Positions 51,687-61,437 of a stretch of DNA of 64,000 nt are shown piece after piece. Origin of the DNA: Salinibacterium sp. NG253. GTDB taxonomy: Bacteria; Actinomycetota; Actinomycetes; Actinomycetales; Microbacteriaceae. Made by a program: the position numbers and the translations under genes. The DNA lies in assembly GCF_015864945.1 (NCBI RefSeq), contig NZ_JADYWF010000003.1, forward strand, positions 1 to 64,000. Direction: 5' to 3'. Positions within the stretch are counted from its first letter, which is position 1, and each line of letters begins with the position of its first letter. The notes beneath the pieces are model-generated. The model searched no databases. It worked only from the letters and a program-made list of their open reading frames with translations, and was not told the DNA's origin.

Positions 51687-52507
51687 GTGTTGGCGCTGCT
51701 GAGGGCGCCAATCAATCGCAAAATGGTCGGCAGATCATCCACGGCATGGGCTGCGGATGACGGCGCAAACTCCGTGATGCCCGCTCCCGCAAGCGGGAAC
51801 TTCGCGAGCACCGCGCGAATGGCCTCGGTGAGCGCGGACGCTTCGAGCCCGAACGGCACGGGGGAGCCGAGCCCGGCCAAGGCGGCAGGATCGAGCACGT
51901 CGAGATCGATATGCAGATAGACGCTGTCCGCACCGGTGGCGGTAATGGCCTCGAGCAACGCTTCGGTTGAGAAGGTGGCAGGGCCGAGCATCCGGATGTC
52001 GGACTGCGTGATGTATTCATCTTCAGCAGTATCGATCGAGCGCACTCCGGCGAGAATGACCCGATCAGCGCGCACCGGATGCTCGGGAACAAGTTCAGCC
52101 GGCCCGTCACCCAGCAGGGTGCGCAACACCATGCCGGTGAAGGCGCCAGACGGGCTGGAAGCCGCAGTGTGCAGATCGGGGTGCGCGTCAAACCACACCA
52201 CGGCCGGTTGCTGAGCACTCACATGCTCGATCGCGGCGAGTTCAACGCCACAGTCACCCCCAATCGTGAGGTGGGGTGTGTCATCGGCAGCGAGAGCGTT
52301 GCGGGTGCGGTCACGCACGAGCAGCAGCGAACTGTAGCGGTGGATGCCCGTGCCCTGGTGGTCGCCCGCCTCAAGCGGGACATCGACGGAGCGAGTCGCT
52401 GCGGAGGGAAGATCTCCCCGAATCGACTCGGCTCCGTCGACCAGTTGCATGGCTCGAGAAGAACCCGAACCCTGCCACTGGGGCACGACAACATAAGTGA
52501 GTGCCAT
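51644..52507 (-). CDS. arginase/agmatinase/formiminoglutamase family protein
   Basis: 287 residues. Binuclear manganese ureohydrolase fold: TIGGDCGVEL, WFDAHPDLHTAASSPSG and HIDLDVLDPAAL supply the metal ligands. The usual His after the first motif is partly different, and substrate (arginine, agmatine, formiminoglutamate or other) cannot be decided. It is 24 nt downstream of pspA. The Ser/Thr/Glu-rich C-terminal tail is encoded in the overlap with the convergent lipoprotein gene. Confidence 0.85.
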   Translation of the reverse strand: MALTYVVVPQWQGSGSSRAMQLVDGAESIRGDLPSAATRSVDVPLEAGDHQGTGIHRYSSLLLVRDRTRNALAADDTPHLTIGGDCGVELAAIEHVSAQQPAVVWFDAHPDLHTAASSPSGAFTGMVLRTLLGDGPAELVPEHPVRADRVILAGVRSIDTAEDEYITQSDIRMLGPATFSTEALLEAITATGADSVYLHIDLDVLDPAALAGLGSPVPFGLEASALTEAIRAVLAKFPLAGAGITEFAPSSAAHAVDDLPTILRLIGALSSANTHSRGSSETSTETE

Positions 52508-52531
52508 GGTGTGAACTTTCGTGCGGGCGAA

Positions 52532-53269
52532 CTATTCGCCGGCGGTGAGTGCCTGAGCGCCGCCAGCCTTGAGAGCAGCGAGTCGTGCTTCAACTTCGGT
52601 GACCTTGCCGAGGTCTTCGAGACCTTCGAACTGAGCATCGAGGCTAGATGCGGCGAGCTCCTGCTGACCGAGAACCTTGGCTTCTTCGCGACGGATCTTG
52701 TCTTCGAAACGACCGAGGTCACTCGTGGGGTCGAGGAGGTCGATCGACTTGAGGGCGTCGTGCACCTGCGACTGGGCTTCAACCGTCTTGGAGCGGGCAA
52801 CGAGCTCATCGCGCTTCGACGTGAGTTCGCTCAGCTTGGCGCGCATTCCGTCGAGGCCGCTCTTGAGCTGGTCAACGACTTGCGTCTGTGCAGCGATCGT
52901 GGGGGCAGCAGCGCGAGCTTCGTTCTCGGCAGAAACCTGACGCCCGATAGCTATCTTGGCGAGGTTGTCGAACTTGTCGGCATCAGCGGCATTGCCGGCG
53001 GCGCGAAGTTCGTCTCCCTTGACGCTGGCGGCAAGAGCCTTACGGCCCCAATCTGATGCAGCCTCGCGGTCTTCGGCGTGGTCCTGCTCCATGAGGCGCA
53101 AGTTGCCGATGGTCTGAGCGACAGCGCTCTCCGCATCCGCAATGGAATTGGTGTAGTCACGAACCAGCTGGTCGAGCATGAGCTGCGGGTCCTCAGCCTG
53201 ATCGAGGATTGAATTGATGTTCGCCTTCACCATTTGTGAAATACGACCGAGAATCGACTGCTTTGCCAT
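52532..53269 (-). CDS. PspA/IM30 (phage-shock / Vipp1) family protein
   Basis: 245 residues, almost wholly helical. An amphipathic N-terminus (SILGRISQMVKANINSILDQ) is followed by AEDPQLMLDQLVRDYTNSIADAE and long coiled-coil stretches to about 200. PspA proteins bind stressed cytoplasmic membranes. The ORF can be read further upstream, but that part lies inside the TPM gene end and is not used; ATG 53269 with GAAAGG upstream is right for the family. It follows the TPM gene by 37 nt. Confidence 0.9.
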   Translation of the reverse strand: MAKQSILGRISQMVKANINSILDQAEDPQLMLDQLVRDYTNSIADAESAVAQTIGNLRLMEQDHAEDREAASDWGRKALAASVKGDELRAAGNAADADKFDNLAKIAIGRQVSAENEARAAAPTIAAQTQVVDQLKSGLDGMRAKLSELTSKRDELVARSKTVEAQSQVHDALKSIDLLDPTSDLGRFEDKIRREEAKVLGQQELAASSLDAQFEGLEDLGKVTEVEARLAALKAGGAQALTAGE

Positions 53270-53306
53270 GCGAAGTGCCTTTCGTGAGTTTTCGAAGAAA
53301 CCGTAC

Positions 53307-55340
53307 TTAGAATCTACCGCCGCGACTGCGACCGCCACCACCGCGTCCAGAACTTCCACTGGAACGTCTACCGCCGCCACCCGAGAATCCGCCCGAGCGA
53401 GAGCCCCCGCCCCACGAACCGCCACTGGACGGTCGTGACGACCGCGATCCGAGGCTGCCACCGATCAAACCACCGATGATGCCGCCCAAGAGGTCGCCAC
53501 CGCCGCTGCCGCCAACCGCGCCACCCAGGCCGCCAAGCATTCCCGAACCGGAATTGCTGCCCGTAGAGAACTGCGACACCTCACGCTGAGCGAGGTCATA
53601 GGCGCTTGCCGCCAACTGGTCAGCCTGGCGCGCATGCGTCAACGCCGTCACAGGGTCGGACGTCTGCAAAGCCAACGCCTGCTTGAACTGACGGTCTGCT
53701 TCGCTGATTCTCGTTCGTGCCGTCGCCCCCACACCGCCACGGCGGGTGGTGATGAACTGCGCTGTGGTCGTAATACGGGACTGCGCTGCGGCCAAAGCCG
53801 CCGACAGCTGTGTCGCGGCGTGGGCGAAGGCAGCCTGCTGATCGCGCACCCCTACAAAAACTGTCTCGAGTGCAGCGTTGGCATCGCCCAGAGTGCTGAG
53901 GCTCGCCACCGGGTTATTCGTCGCGGACTGCGCCGTCGCGAGAGCCGCTCCGGCAGCCGCGATCGCCGGCTGCAACGCTCCGGCAGTGGCATCGTTCGGC
54001 AGCGCGCGAGCAGCCGCAATATCGCCAGTGGTGTCAGTGATCGTGGCTGCAAGCTGCGTCTCGGCAGACTGGAGCTCTGTCGCCAAGGAATCAACGGCAT
54101 CCATGAGTTGGATGGCCTGGCCGAGTTCTGCCTGAGCCGTGCGAACACCGACAGCGGCCTCGCTCGACTTCTGGGCCTCGATGGCAGCGCTGGCGGCGGT
54201 GGAATCGGCAACGGCCGAGGCGAGCAAGGCGCGAGCGCGTTCACCATTGTCAGTCACGGCTTCGATAGCAACCGGCGCATAGCGACCTCGGAGCGCTTCG
54301 AGGGCGCTCTCGGTTGCGGGCAATCGCTCCGACGCCTTCGCGATTAGCGTGGACGTCTCGGCGAGGGCTGCGGGGGCATTCGTTTCGAGCTTGCGCAGCT
54401 CATCGAACGCGGCCGCTTGAGCATCAAGCAAATCGTCTGCCCGCTCACACAGCTCGATGATCTCGATCGTCATCGCCCGCTTCTGCTCAGCAGTCTCGGG
54501 CTCACTGTCATCGAGCTTCTGACGGATGCGGAACGCCTGCGCCACCGCAGCGCTCGCCTCTTTCAGCGATGCTGCGAAGTTAGTCGTGGCTGCCGCGCCA
54601 AACTGGGCCTCAGCAAAACCGAGCTCTTGCTCGCTTGTCTTGAGAGCGTCATCCAGCTCGACCAGCGCACTGCCGGCCCGGCGGTCGAGTTCCTCTTGCG
54701 ACACGCTCTCGACAGGGGAGCCAGCAGCTGCACCTGTGTTGCCGCGGCGGCGAACACGGTAAAACACGTAAGCGCCAACACCAACCACAGCCGCGCCGCC
54801 CACGATCGGCAACACCGAAATGCCGCCACTCGACGACTCGGTCGTGCCGGATTCCGTGCCAGCGCCAGTGCCCGCAGCACCATCGCCCGCGAGCGAGTCT
54901 GCGCCAGCGATCGCAGCCTGTCCCCAATTGTCGTCGCGCAGTTGCGACTCAATGGCGGCTTCCGCTGCATCCAACTGGGCATCGGTGACGGGAGCGTCGG
55001 CGGCAACCGACAGCGCGTACTGGCGCTGCGAGACGGCAACCGCAAGCAGGAGATCGTCGTCACCTAGCCCGTTAGCTTCTGCCGTGGCATCCGCCCAATC
55101 GATGGGAGCGGAGGGGTTGGTGAACTCGTCGACATAGACAACAAAGAGTTGGATGCCGGCCCGGTCATACAACGAATCCAGCGCATCGGTGACGTCGCCG
55201 CTATCGCCCGCAAGCACCCCAGCGGTGTCGATGACATAGGCACCATCGAGGCTCACTGGGTCGTCGGCCAGGGCGGGGCTTGCGGTTAGCAAAGCTAGCG
55301 CCGCAGCGAGGGCAAAAACGGTGCCCAATCGTGCCTTCAC
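53307..55340 (-). CDS. TPM-domain membrane protein with coiled coil and Gly-rich tail
   Basis: 677 residues. Signal peptide (1-26, ending SPALA), TPM domain (about 40-145, with DRAGIQLFVVYVDEF and LLAVAVSQRQYAL), Gly/Ser linker, one membrane segment near 180-200 (VLPIVGGAAVVGVGAYVFY), then a long cytoplasmic helical region to about 600, ending in a Gly/Ser/Arg-rich tail of some 70 residues. TPM proteins act in membrane quality control and often sit next to PspA. GTG at 55340 was chosen for AAGGAG 7 nt upstream. Confidence 0.85.
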   Translation of the reverse strand: MKARLGTVFALAAALALLTASPALADDPVSLDGAYVIDTAGVLAGDSGDVTDALDSLYDRAGIQLFVVYVDEFTNPSAPIDWADATAEANGLGDDDLLLAVAVSQRQYALSVAADAPVTDAQLDAAEAAIESQLRDDNWGQAAIAGADSLAGDGAAGTGAGTESGTTESSSGGISVLPIVGGAAVVGVGAYVFYRVRRRGNTGAAAGSPVESVSQEELDRRAGSALVELDDALKTSEQELGFAEAQFGAAATTNFAASLKEASAAVAQAFRIRQKLDDSEPETAEQKRAMTIEIIELCERADDLLDAQAAAFDELRKLETNAPAALAETSTLIAKASERLPATESALEALRGRYAPVAIEAVTDNGERARALLASAVADSTAASAAIEAQKSSEAAVGVRTAQAELGQAIQLMDAVDSLATELQSAETQLAATITDTTGDIAAARALPNDATAGALQPAIAAAGAALATAQSATNNPVASLSTLGDANAALETVFVGVRDQQAAFAHAATQLSAALAAAQSRITTTAQFITTRRGGVGATARTRISEADRQFKQALALQTSDPVTALTHARQADQLAASAYDLAQREVSQFSTGSNSGSGMLGGLGGAVGGSGGGDLLGGIIGGLIGGSLGSRSSRPSSGGSWGGGSRSGGFSGGGGRRSSGSSGRGGGGRSRGGRF

Positions 55341-55397
55341 GGGATGCTCCTTCGTCGACAAAAGTGACACGGCGAGTCTAACGACAGGAACCTTGGG

Positions 55398-56135
55398 TTA
55401 TTGCAGAACGATCGGCATCTGTTCGCTGCGTACCTCAGCGGCGGCGCCGTCGGCTGGGTCGGTGGGCACGAACGCGAGTGTGCTGCTGACCGCATACGTG
55501 CCAGGGGCAACCATTCCGCCCGTGTCGATGGTGGTGCAGTCGTAGATGGCGATAGCCACGGAGAATTCGATGCTTTGGCCAGGCTGCAAATTCACCGGCA
55601 TCACCGACAGAATCTGTGCGTCGGGGCTGTGGGAAATAACGATGGAATCGTCGAGGAGATTCACGTCAGGCACCGACGCGGTTGTCCCCTGCACGGGGGC
55701 ATCCGAGTCATTGGTCAGTCGTACCGTTCCGAAGGCGCTGCCCGACGCCACGACTTCTGCCGGTAGTTCGAGCTCGAGCGTCAAGCCGAAGGGCGACGCG
55801 GACTCCACCGGAATCGTCTCACCACACAGGCCAAAAGCGCGGGAATCATCGGGAGCGGCCTGCGCTGCTCCTGCGTCCGACGAATCCGCGGCCGACTCCG
55901 GAGCAGAATCGTCCGCCAACATACTCACCGCCGTATCACTGCTCGAGAACAGCGGAATAACGCTGGCTCCCGTAAAGATCAGTGAACTCACCGCGAGTGC
56001 GCTCACCAAGCCGACTGCCCACTGGCGCGGACGACGGCGCGACTTGCTGCGCGAGATAATGGCAGCAGTGTCAATCGCAATTGCGGGCGGTTCGCCCGAC
56101 GTCAGGTGTGCGCGAAGCTCGTTTTCATCAACCAC
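55398..56135 (-). CDS. membrane-anchored extracytoplasmic protein, putative anti-sigma factor
   Basis: 245 residues. Cytoplasmic N-terminus of about 37 residues ending in a basic cluster (SRSKSRRRPRQW), one membrane segment (40-60), then an Ala/Ser/Asp linker and an immunoglobulin-like beta domain (TVRLTNDSDAPVQGTT, LQPGQSIEFSVAIAIYDC) with two cysteines. The layout and the 8-bp overlap with the sigma gene suggest an anti-sigma factor, but the usual zinc-binding motif is missing from the N-terminus. Confidence 0.65.
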   Translation of the reverse strand: MVDENELRAHLTSGEPPAIAIDTAAIISRSKSRRRPRQWAVGLVSALAVSSLIFTGASVIPLFSSSDTAVSMLADDSAPESAADSSDAGAAQAAPDDSRAFGLCGETIPVESASPFGLTLELELPAEVVASGSAFGTVRLTNDSDAPVQGTTASVPDVNLLDDSIVISHSPDAQILSVMPVNLQPGQSIEFSVAIAIYDCTTIDTGGMVAPGTYAVSSTLAFVPTDPADGAAAEVRSEQMPIVLQ

Positions 56136-56667
56136 GGTGGCCTCCTACGGTGTCGGCAGCATCGTGATCAAGGCTCACAGCCATGCGGCCGAGGGCATCG
56201 CTCAAGTAACGTTTCACAGCGCCTGAGCTGATATCCAGCGTCGCAGCGATGTCATCCACCTTGAGGTCTTCGTAATAGCGCAGCACGATGCAGGCGCGCT
56301 CGCGGGGGCGCAACTTCATCAGCTGAGACTGCAAATCTAAGCGAGCCTCGGTGTCGGCATCCGCAGATTCGTGGATGTCGGGCTCCACCGTGAGGTGGGC
56401 AATCTTGCGCCAGCGGCTGATCTTTCGACCGCGGTCAAGGTAGGTGTTCAGAATCGCTCGACGCACATAGGCTTCGGCGCTGGCGATGCCGAATCCGTTG
56501 CGCAGGCGACCGAATGTTTTCACGAGGGCATCGTGCACGAGGTCGGAGGCGTCGTCACGGTTTCCCGAAATCAGGTACGCGTAGCGCGCTAGTGCTTCGC
56601 CGCGCTCTTCGACGAGTTGTGTAACTACGTCTTCCCAGCGGGCAGGGGTGTTTTCGGTCTCAGTCAC
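56128..56667 (-). CDS. ECF sigma factor, SigE-like group
   Basis: 179 residues. Region 2 ARYAYLISGNRDDASDLVHD and region 4 LRPRERACIVLRYYEDLKVD followed by the helix-turn-helix DIAATLDISSGAVKRYLSDAL. GTG at 56667 with GAGGAGG 6 nt upstream was preferred to ATG 56736, which would lack a ribosome site. It begins a same-strand run with a membrane partner, TPM and PspA, which suggests an envelope-stress response. Its own promoter was not identified. Confidence 0.88.
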   Translation of the reverse strand: MTETENTPARWEDVVTQLVEERGEALARYAYLISGNRDDASDLVHDALVKTFGRLRNGFGIASAEAYVRRAILNTYLDRGRKISRWRKIAHLTVEPDIHESADADTEARLDLQSQLMKLRPRERACIVLRYYEDLKVDDIAATLDISSGAVKRYLSDALGRMAVSLDHDAADTVGGHRG

Positions 56668-56771
56668 TGAGCCCCTCCTCGCCGTCGTCTCTATCATGGC
56701 CGAGGAATGGCCAATAGTTAGCGCAATTGTGGTCACACTAGTAAAGACGAACGGCGAGGCGGTTTCGTTGG

Positions 56772-58601
56772 TTAGCTCTGGAGACGTGTTTTCAGGTGCT
56801 CAAGTTGGCGAGAAACTGCGGCAGGAACACGGCCGTCGAAGGTTGCAAAGAATTCTTCGGTGGCTTCGGCTTCGGCCATCCACGAGTCGTTATCGATCGC
56901 GAATAGCTGTTCCATGGTGTCATCGGCGAGTTCAAGACCATCGATGTTGAGGTCGCCTTCACGCGGCATCAACCCGAGAGCGCTTTCGCGGGCGGCAACC
57001 GTGCCGTCAACACGGTTGAGAATCCATTCGAGCACGCGCGAGTTTTCGCCAAACCCTGGCCACAAGAAGGAGCCGTCGGCACCCTTGCGGAACCAGTTGA
57101 CTTGGAAAATGCGCGGCACCGTGCCGGATCCGCGGAGATCCTGGCCGACCGAGAGCCAGTGGGCCCAATGGTCTGCCATGTTGTATCCACAGAACGGCAT
57201 CATGGCGAACGGATCTCTCCGTAGTTCGCCAATGGTGCCTTCGGCAGCCGCCGTCCGCTCAGATGAGATAGTGGCGCCCAGGTAGACGCCATGCTCCCAA
57301 TCTCGTGCCTCCACCACTAGCGGCACGTTGGTCGCGCGGCGACCGCCGAAGATTATGGCGTCAATAACGACGCCCTGTGGCGATTCCCAGTCATCTGCGA
57401 TGCTGGGACATTGTGCTGCTGCCACAGTAAAACGTGAGTTCGGGTGAGCCGACGGGGTGCCAGATTCTGGCGTCCAGTCGTTACCCTGCCAATCGATTAG
57501 GTGCTCGGGCACCTCATCGCTCATGCCTTCCCACCACACGTCGCCGTTGTCTTTCAAACCGACGTTGGTGAAAACAGTGTTGCCCCAGATGGTGTCCATC
57601 GCGGTCTCGTTTGTGGCGTAGCCGGTGCCCGGTGCCACTCCAAAGAAGCCAGCTTCAGGGTTGATGGCGCGCAGGCGGCCGTCAGCTCCCTTGCCGAGCC
57701 ACGCGATGTCGTCGCCGATCGTCTCGGCCTTCCAGCCGGGGATGGTCGGCTTGAGCATGGCCAAGTTGGTCTTGCCACAGGCGCTGGGAAATGCTGCCGC
57801 GATGTGGAAAACGCGACCGCGGGGGTTGGTGAGCTTGAGGAGCAACATGTGCTCAGCAAGCCAGCCCTCTTCGCGAGCGATAACCGAAGCGATGCGCAGG
57901 GCGAATGACTTTTTCGCGAGAATCGCGTTGCCACCGTAAGCGGAACCGAACGACCAGATTTCGCGAGTCTCGGGGAAGTGGCTGATGTACTTGGTCTGGT
58001 TACAGGGCCACGGCACGTCAGCCTGACCGGCTTCCAGCGGTGCACCGACCGAGTGGATGGCGCGCACCCATTCAGTGGAGTCATCGATGGCATTGAGCAC
58101 GGCGGTTCCCATTCGCGTCATGATGCCCATGCTCATGACGACGTAGGGGGAGTCCGTTACCTGCACGCCGATCTTGGCGAGCGGGGAACCGAGCGGGCCC
58201 ATCGAGAACGGAACAACGTACATCCGACGACCGCGCATGCTACCGGCGAAGAGGCCGTCAAGCGTGTTGCGCATTTCTGCAGGCTCTGCCCAGTTATTGG
58301 AGGGGCCAGCATCTGCTTCGTCGGCAGAGCAAATGAAGGTTCGCGCTTCGACGCGGGCGACATCGCTCGGGTCGCTGCGGGCGAGGTAGCTGTGGGGGCG
58401 GTACTCGTCGTTGAGACGGGTGAGCGTTCCGGCAGCAACCATTTCGGTTGCGAGCTCGTCTGCTTCCTCTGCGCTGCCGTTGCACCAGACAATATCGTCG
58501 GGCTGTGTGAGGGCGGCGATCTGTTCCACCCACGTGATAACACTCTGGTTTGTTCCGTCGGGTGCGGAGAAGTGCGTTCTTGTCATCTCGGCGATGCTCA
58601 T
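56772..58601 (-). CDS. pckG: phosphoenolpyruvate carboxykinase (GTP)
   Basis: 609 residues. Converts oxaloacetate to PEP in gluconeogenesis. Motifs: [20 protein letters not shown], kinase-1a loop [13 protein letters not shown] with its Cys, [21 protein letters not shown] and NTVFTNVGL, plus [20 protein letters not shown] at the guanine side. ATG at 58601 has GGAAGG upstream; the longer reading frame starts in the promoter. It is divergent from a RamB/PrpR-type regulator, consistent with carbon-source control. Confidence 0.95.
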   Translation of the reverse strand: MSIAEMTRTHFSAPDGTNQSVITWVEQIAALTQPDDIVWCNGSAEEADELATEMVAAGTLTRLNDEYRPHSYLARSDPSDVARVEARTFICSADEADAGPSNNWAEPAEMRNTLDGLFAGSMRGRRMYVVPFSMGPLGSPLAKIGVQVTDSPYVVMSMGIMTRMGTAVLNAIDDSTEWVRAIHSVGAPLEAGQADVPWPCNQTKYISHFPETREIWSFGSAYGGNAILAKKSFALRIASVIAREEGWLAEHMLLLKLTNPRGRVFHIAAAFPSACGKTNLAMLKPTIPGWKAETIGDDIAWLGKGADGRLRAINPEAGFFGVAPGTGYATNETAMDTIWGNTVFTNVGLKDNGDVWWEGMSDEVPEHLIDWQGNDWTPESGTPSAHPNSRFTVAAAQCPSIADDWESPQGVVIDAIIFGGRRATNVPLVVEARDWEHGVYLGATISSERTAAAEGTIGELRRDPFAMMPFCGYNMADHWAHWLSVGQDLRGSGTVPRIFQVNWFRKGADGSFLWPGFGENSRVLEWILNRVDGTVAARESALGLMPREGDLNIDGLELADDTMEQLFAIDNDSWMAEAEATEEFFATFDGRVPAAVSRQLEHLKTRLQS

Positions 58602-58693
58602 TTCTACCTTCCGCTGAAGAGTTGTAGTGCTGAAAAAACTGTTGTTATTCGATGATGACGCAGTTTTACTTGTGATGTTGGCGAACGGAGTGG

Positions 58694-58720
58694 AAAGAAT
58701 CACTGTTCTTTAGTTATAGT
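58694..58720. promoter_or_regulatory. operator and -10 region between pckG and its divergent regulator
   Basis: Perfect palindrome AAAGAA-TCACTG-TTCTTT (58694-58711), directly followed by TATAGT (58715-58720), the likely -10 of the regulator 6 nt before its GTG. A second, wider repeat TCACT-N13-AGTGA covers 58700-58722. The palindrome is a good candidate for binding by the regulator at 58727 itself. Confidence 0.55.
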
Positions 58721-58726
58721 GAACGT

Positions 58727-60163
58727 GTGAATGATCTTGTGACTCTCGGGCAACGCATCCGACATTTCCGCACGACCGCCGGCATGACCCTCGATCAGTT
58801 GGGAGACAAGGTCGGTGTGGCCGGTAGCCAACTCTCGCTGATGGAGAACGGGCGACGAGAACCCCGACTCACTCTTCTGTCGGCGATTGCGGCCGCCACG
58901 GACATCCAACTTGCTGATCTCTTGGAGGAGTCGCCGCCCACCAAGCGCGCTGCCCTCGAAATTGAGCTGGATCGCTTGCAACGCAGCACTATCTACGCCT
59001 CGCTGGGGTTGCCCAAGATTCGCCCATCAAAGGGCATTCCCGATGAGACGCTTGAAGCCATCGTTGGCCTCCACCACGAACTTTCGACGCGGTCGCGCAA
59101 AGCAATTGCTACGCCTGAAGAGGCCCGTCGTGCCAACACCGAGTTGCGGATCCGCATGCGGGCCCTCGACAACTACTTGCCTGAGCTTGAAAAAGAAGCC
59201 GAAAAGTTGACGATTGCCGGAAATCACACCTCGGGCGCCCTGACTCACCGGGCCGTGAGCCTCATGGCGGAATCGCTCGGCTTCGAGCTCGTGCATGTGC
59301 ACGACCTGCCGCATTCAGCACGCTCGGTTACTGACCTCAAGCACGGGCGCATCTACTTGCCTCCGGCATCCATTCCTGGCGGTCACGGCTTGCGCTCCAT
59401 GGCGCTTCAAGCGATGGCGCACCGCGTTCTTGGACACACCGAACCCACCAGCTACGCCGAGTTCTTGCACCAGCGTCTCGAAATTAACTACTTTGCGGCG
59501 GCAGTGCTCATGCCCCTCAAGCAGTCCGTTGCATTCTTGAGTGAAGCCAAGACGAATCGCAATATCGCTGTGGAAGACTTTCGGGATGCCTTCGGCGTCA
59601 CCCATGAAGCAGCAGCGCTTCGCTTCACCAACTTGGCAACCTCGCACCTCGATCTCGAAACGCACTTCTTGCGCGTCGGCGACGATGGGGCTGTCTACAA
59701 GGCTTACGAAAATGATGGTCTGCGGCTGCCCGTTGACGTCACCGGTTCAGCGGAGGGCCAATTTGTGTGCCGCAATTGGAGCGCGCGAACAGCGTTCACG
59801 CGCACCAACCGCACGACAGAGTTCTACCAATACACCGACACCCCAGAGGGCAGCTTCTTCGAGTCAACCCAAACGGGAACGACGGATGCCGAAGAGTTCT
59901 CCATCACCATCGGGGTGCCCTTTGCGCACTCCAAATGGTTCCGCGGCCGCGCGACCGACGTTCGCAAGTCGTCAACCTGCCCTGATGAGAGCTGCTGTCG
60001 CAAACCCGAAGACGAGTTGCGCGATCGCTGGTCAGGTAACGCCTGGTCGAGCGCCAAACTTCACGCCCACATTCTCTCGCCGCTGCCCTCGGGAACCTTC
60101 CCGGGAGTGGATGATCGCGAGCTCTACGAATTCTTGGAGTTGCACGCGAGCGACGCGCGGTAA
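58727..60163 (+). CDS. RamB/PrpR-type regulator (XRE HTH plus IrrE-like domain)
   Basis: 478 residues. XRE helix-turn-helix at 7-62 (LGQRIRHFRTTAGMTLDQLG), helical linker, IrrE-like middle domain (about 170-290, with MALQAMAHRVLGH in place of a clear HExxH and a FAAAVLMPL segment), and a C-terminal domain with a cysteine cluster (STCPDESCCRKPEDE). Similar proteins control acetate (RamB) or propionate (PrpR) genes in corynebacteria and mycobacteria, responding to acyl-CoA and, in PrpR, to an iron-sulfur cluster. The pckG neighbour favours RamB-like control. GTG start, leaderless pattern. Confidence 0.85.
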   Translation: MNDLVTLGQRIRHFRTTAGMTLDQLGDKVGVAGSQLSLMENGRREPRLTLLSAIAAATDIQLADLLEESPPTKRAALEIELDRLQRSTIYASLGLPKIRPSKGIPDETLEAIVGLHHELSTRSRKAIATPEEARRANTELRIRMRALDNYLPELEKEAEKLTIAGNHTSGALTHRAVSLMAESLGFELVHVHDLPHSARSVTDLKHGRIYLPPASIPGGHGLRSMALQAMAHRVLGHTEPTSYAEFLHQRLEINYFAAAVLMPLKQSVAFLSEAKTNRNIAVEDFRDAFGVTHEAAALRFTNLATSHLDLETHFLRVGDDGAVYKAYENDGLRLPVDVTGSAEGQFVCRNWSARTAFTRTNRTTEFYQYTDTPEGSFFESTQTGTTDAEEFSITIGVPFAHSKWFRGRATDVRKSSTCPDESCCRKPEDELRDRWSGNAWSSAKLHAHILSPLPSGTFPGVDDRELYEFLELHASDAR

Positions 60164-60194
60164 CGGCGTATCGCGTGGCCGGATCATCTCGCGG

Positions 60195-60635
60195 TTAGCA
60201 GTCGCAGGAAATCGCTGAAACGGGAGCCGTGAGCGGATCCTTTTCGCGGATGACTGGTCCGTTGCTGTCAGCGACGGGGTAGCCTTCGCGCGCCCAGTAT
60301 TCGAAGCCGCCGATCATTTCGCGCACCTCGTAGCCGAGTCGTGCGAACTCGAGGGCAGCTTTCGTGCCGCCGTTGCAGCCAGGGCCCCAGCAATATACAA
60401 CAACGGGCATATCGAGGGCGATCTCGCCGCTGGCCCGCTCGCGGATGTCTGCAGTCGGCATATGCACGGCTCCGACGGCGTGGCCCTGGTTCCACGCCGT
60501 ATCGCCTCGGGAATCGATCAATACGAAACGTTCCTGTGTCTCGAGGGCAGCTCCGACATCCGAGGGATCGGTTTCGAAGTCAAGCTTGCGTGAAAAGTGG
60601 GCGACTCGGTCAGCGGCCGTTGCGGGAGGCGTCAT
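60195..60635 (-). CDS. rhodanese-like sulfurtransferase domain protein
   Basis: 146 residues. Single rhodanese domain with catalytic Cys82 in VVVYCWGPGCNGGTKAA and a second Cys at 87, IDSRGDTAWNQGHAVGAVHMP at 40-60, and a Cys-x-Cys end (ISCDC). Single-domain rhodaneses carry sulfur as persulfide. It lies between the RamB-type gene and the pentapeptide gene, with no operon partner. Confidence 0.85.
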   Translation of the reverse strand: MTPPATAADRVAHFSRKLDFETDPSDVGAALETQERFVLIDSRGDTAWNQGHAVGAVHMPTADIRERASGEIALDMPVVVYCWGPGCNGGTKAALEFARLGYEVREMIGGFEYWAREGYPVADSNGPVIREKDPLTAPVSAISCDC

Positions 60636-60720
60636 GGCAACAGATTAGTGGGCGGCGTCGGTCGCGTGGGGTAACTTCGGTTCGGCACGACACCGGCTAC
60701 TTGAGGGAGCAATTGATTGC

Positions 60721-61383
60721 ATGGCTAAGAAAACGGCAACCGCTGCACCGCTCATCGATGCTCTGCAGCTTGAGAACCTCGCTGAGGGCGAGGCCACGCT
60801 GCTGCGGGCCCACGAAAGCTATGACGGTCAACGGTTTGAGACATCCGATCTCAGCGATCAGGATCTCTCGGGTGTCTCGTTTTCTGAGTGCGAGTTCTCC
60901 GACCTGGAGGCCAACGGGGCAGACTTTCGGGCGGCGACCTTTGTCGAGACGCGCTTCGAGAAACTCAACGCCCCCATCTTCACCGCGCCGCGCTCACGCC
61001 TTCGCGATGTGAGCATCGAAGGCTCTCGTCTGGGCTCCGCTGAGTTCTATGAGTCCACGTGGAAGTCGGTTCGTTTTACCCATTGCCGCATTGGCTACCT
61101 GAATCTGCGTGGCGCCCACCTTCAGGATCTACTGTTCGATGACTGCCTAATCGATGAACTTGACCTTGGCGCGGCCACGGCCAACCGAGTTTCGTTTACG
61201 AACACGCAGGTAAATGCGCTCGATCTCACCCGTGCCACACTGACGAATTTTGACTTGCGTGCCCTCGAGTTACGCCACGTCACTGGAGTCGAATATCTCA
61301 GGGGTGCAACGATCAATTCTTATCAACTGGCCGAGTTCGCACCCATGCTTGCCGCCCACTTGGGCATCGTGCTCGAAGAATAA
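60721..61383 (+). CDS. pentapeptide-repeat protein
   Basis: 220 residues. From about residue 38 to 195 it shows repeated A(D/N)LxX-type pentapeptides: TSDLSDQDLSGVSFSECEFS, ANGADFRAATFVETRF, LNLRGAHLQDLLFDDC and ALDLTRATLTNFDLRAL. This predicts a right-handed quadrilateral beta helix. Some family members mimic DNA and inhibit or protect gyrase, but nothing here proves that. A weak GGGAGC lies 12 nt before the ATG. Confidence 0.85.
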   Translation: MAKKTATAAPLIDALQLENLAEGEATLLRAHESYDGQRFETSDLSDQDLSGVSFSECEFSDLEANGADFRAATFVETRFEKLNAPIFTAPRSRLRDVSIEGSRLGSAEFYESTWKSVRFTHCRIGYLNLRGAHLQDLLFDDCLIDELDLGAATANRVSFTNTQVNALDLTRATLTNFDLRALELRHVTGVEYLRGATINSYQLAEFAPMLAAHLGIVLEE

Positions 61384-61418
61384 GGGGCGCCCGGCGGAAT
61401 ACCGCAACGAACGCCCCT
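61383..61418. terminator. bidirectional hairpin terminator
   Basis: AGGGGCG (61383-61389) with CGCCCCT (61412-61418) and an inner GCGG/CCGC stem, between the pentapeptide gene stop and the converging flavoprotein gene. Confidence 0.6.
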
Positions 61419-61437
61419 GCTGAATCGTGGAGCCGGC

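Noticed and set aside
53270-53461. N-terminal extension of pspA
   Set aside because: It lies in the Gly-rich 3' end of the TPM gene in another frame; PspA proteins start at the amphipathic helix.
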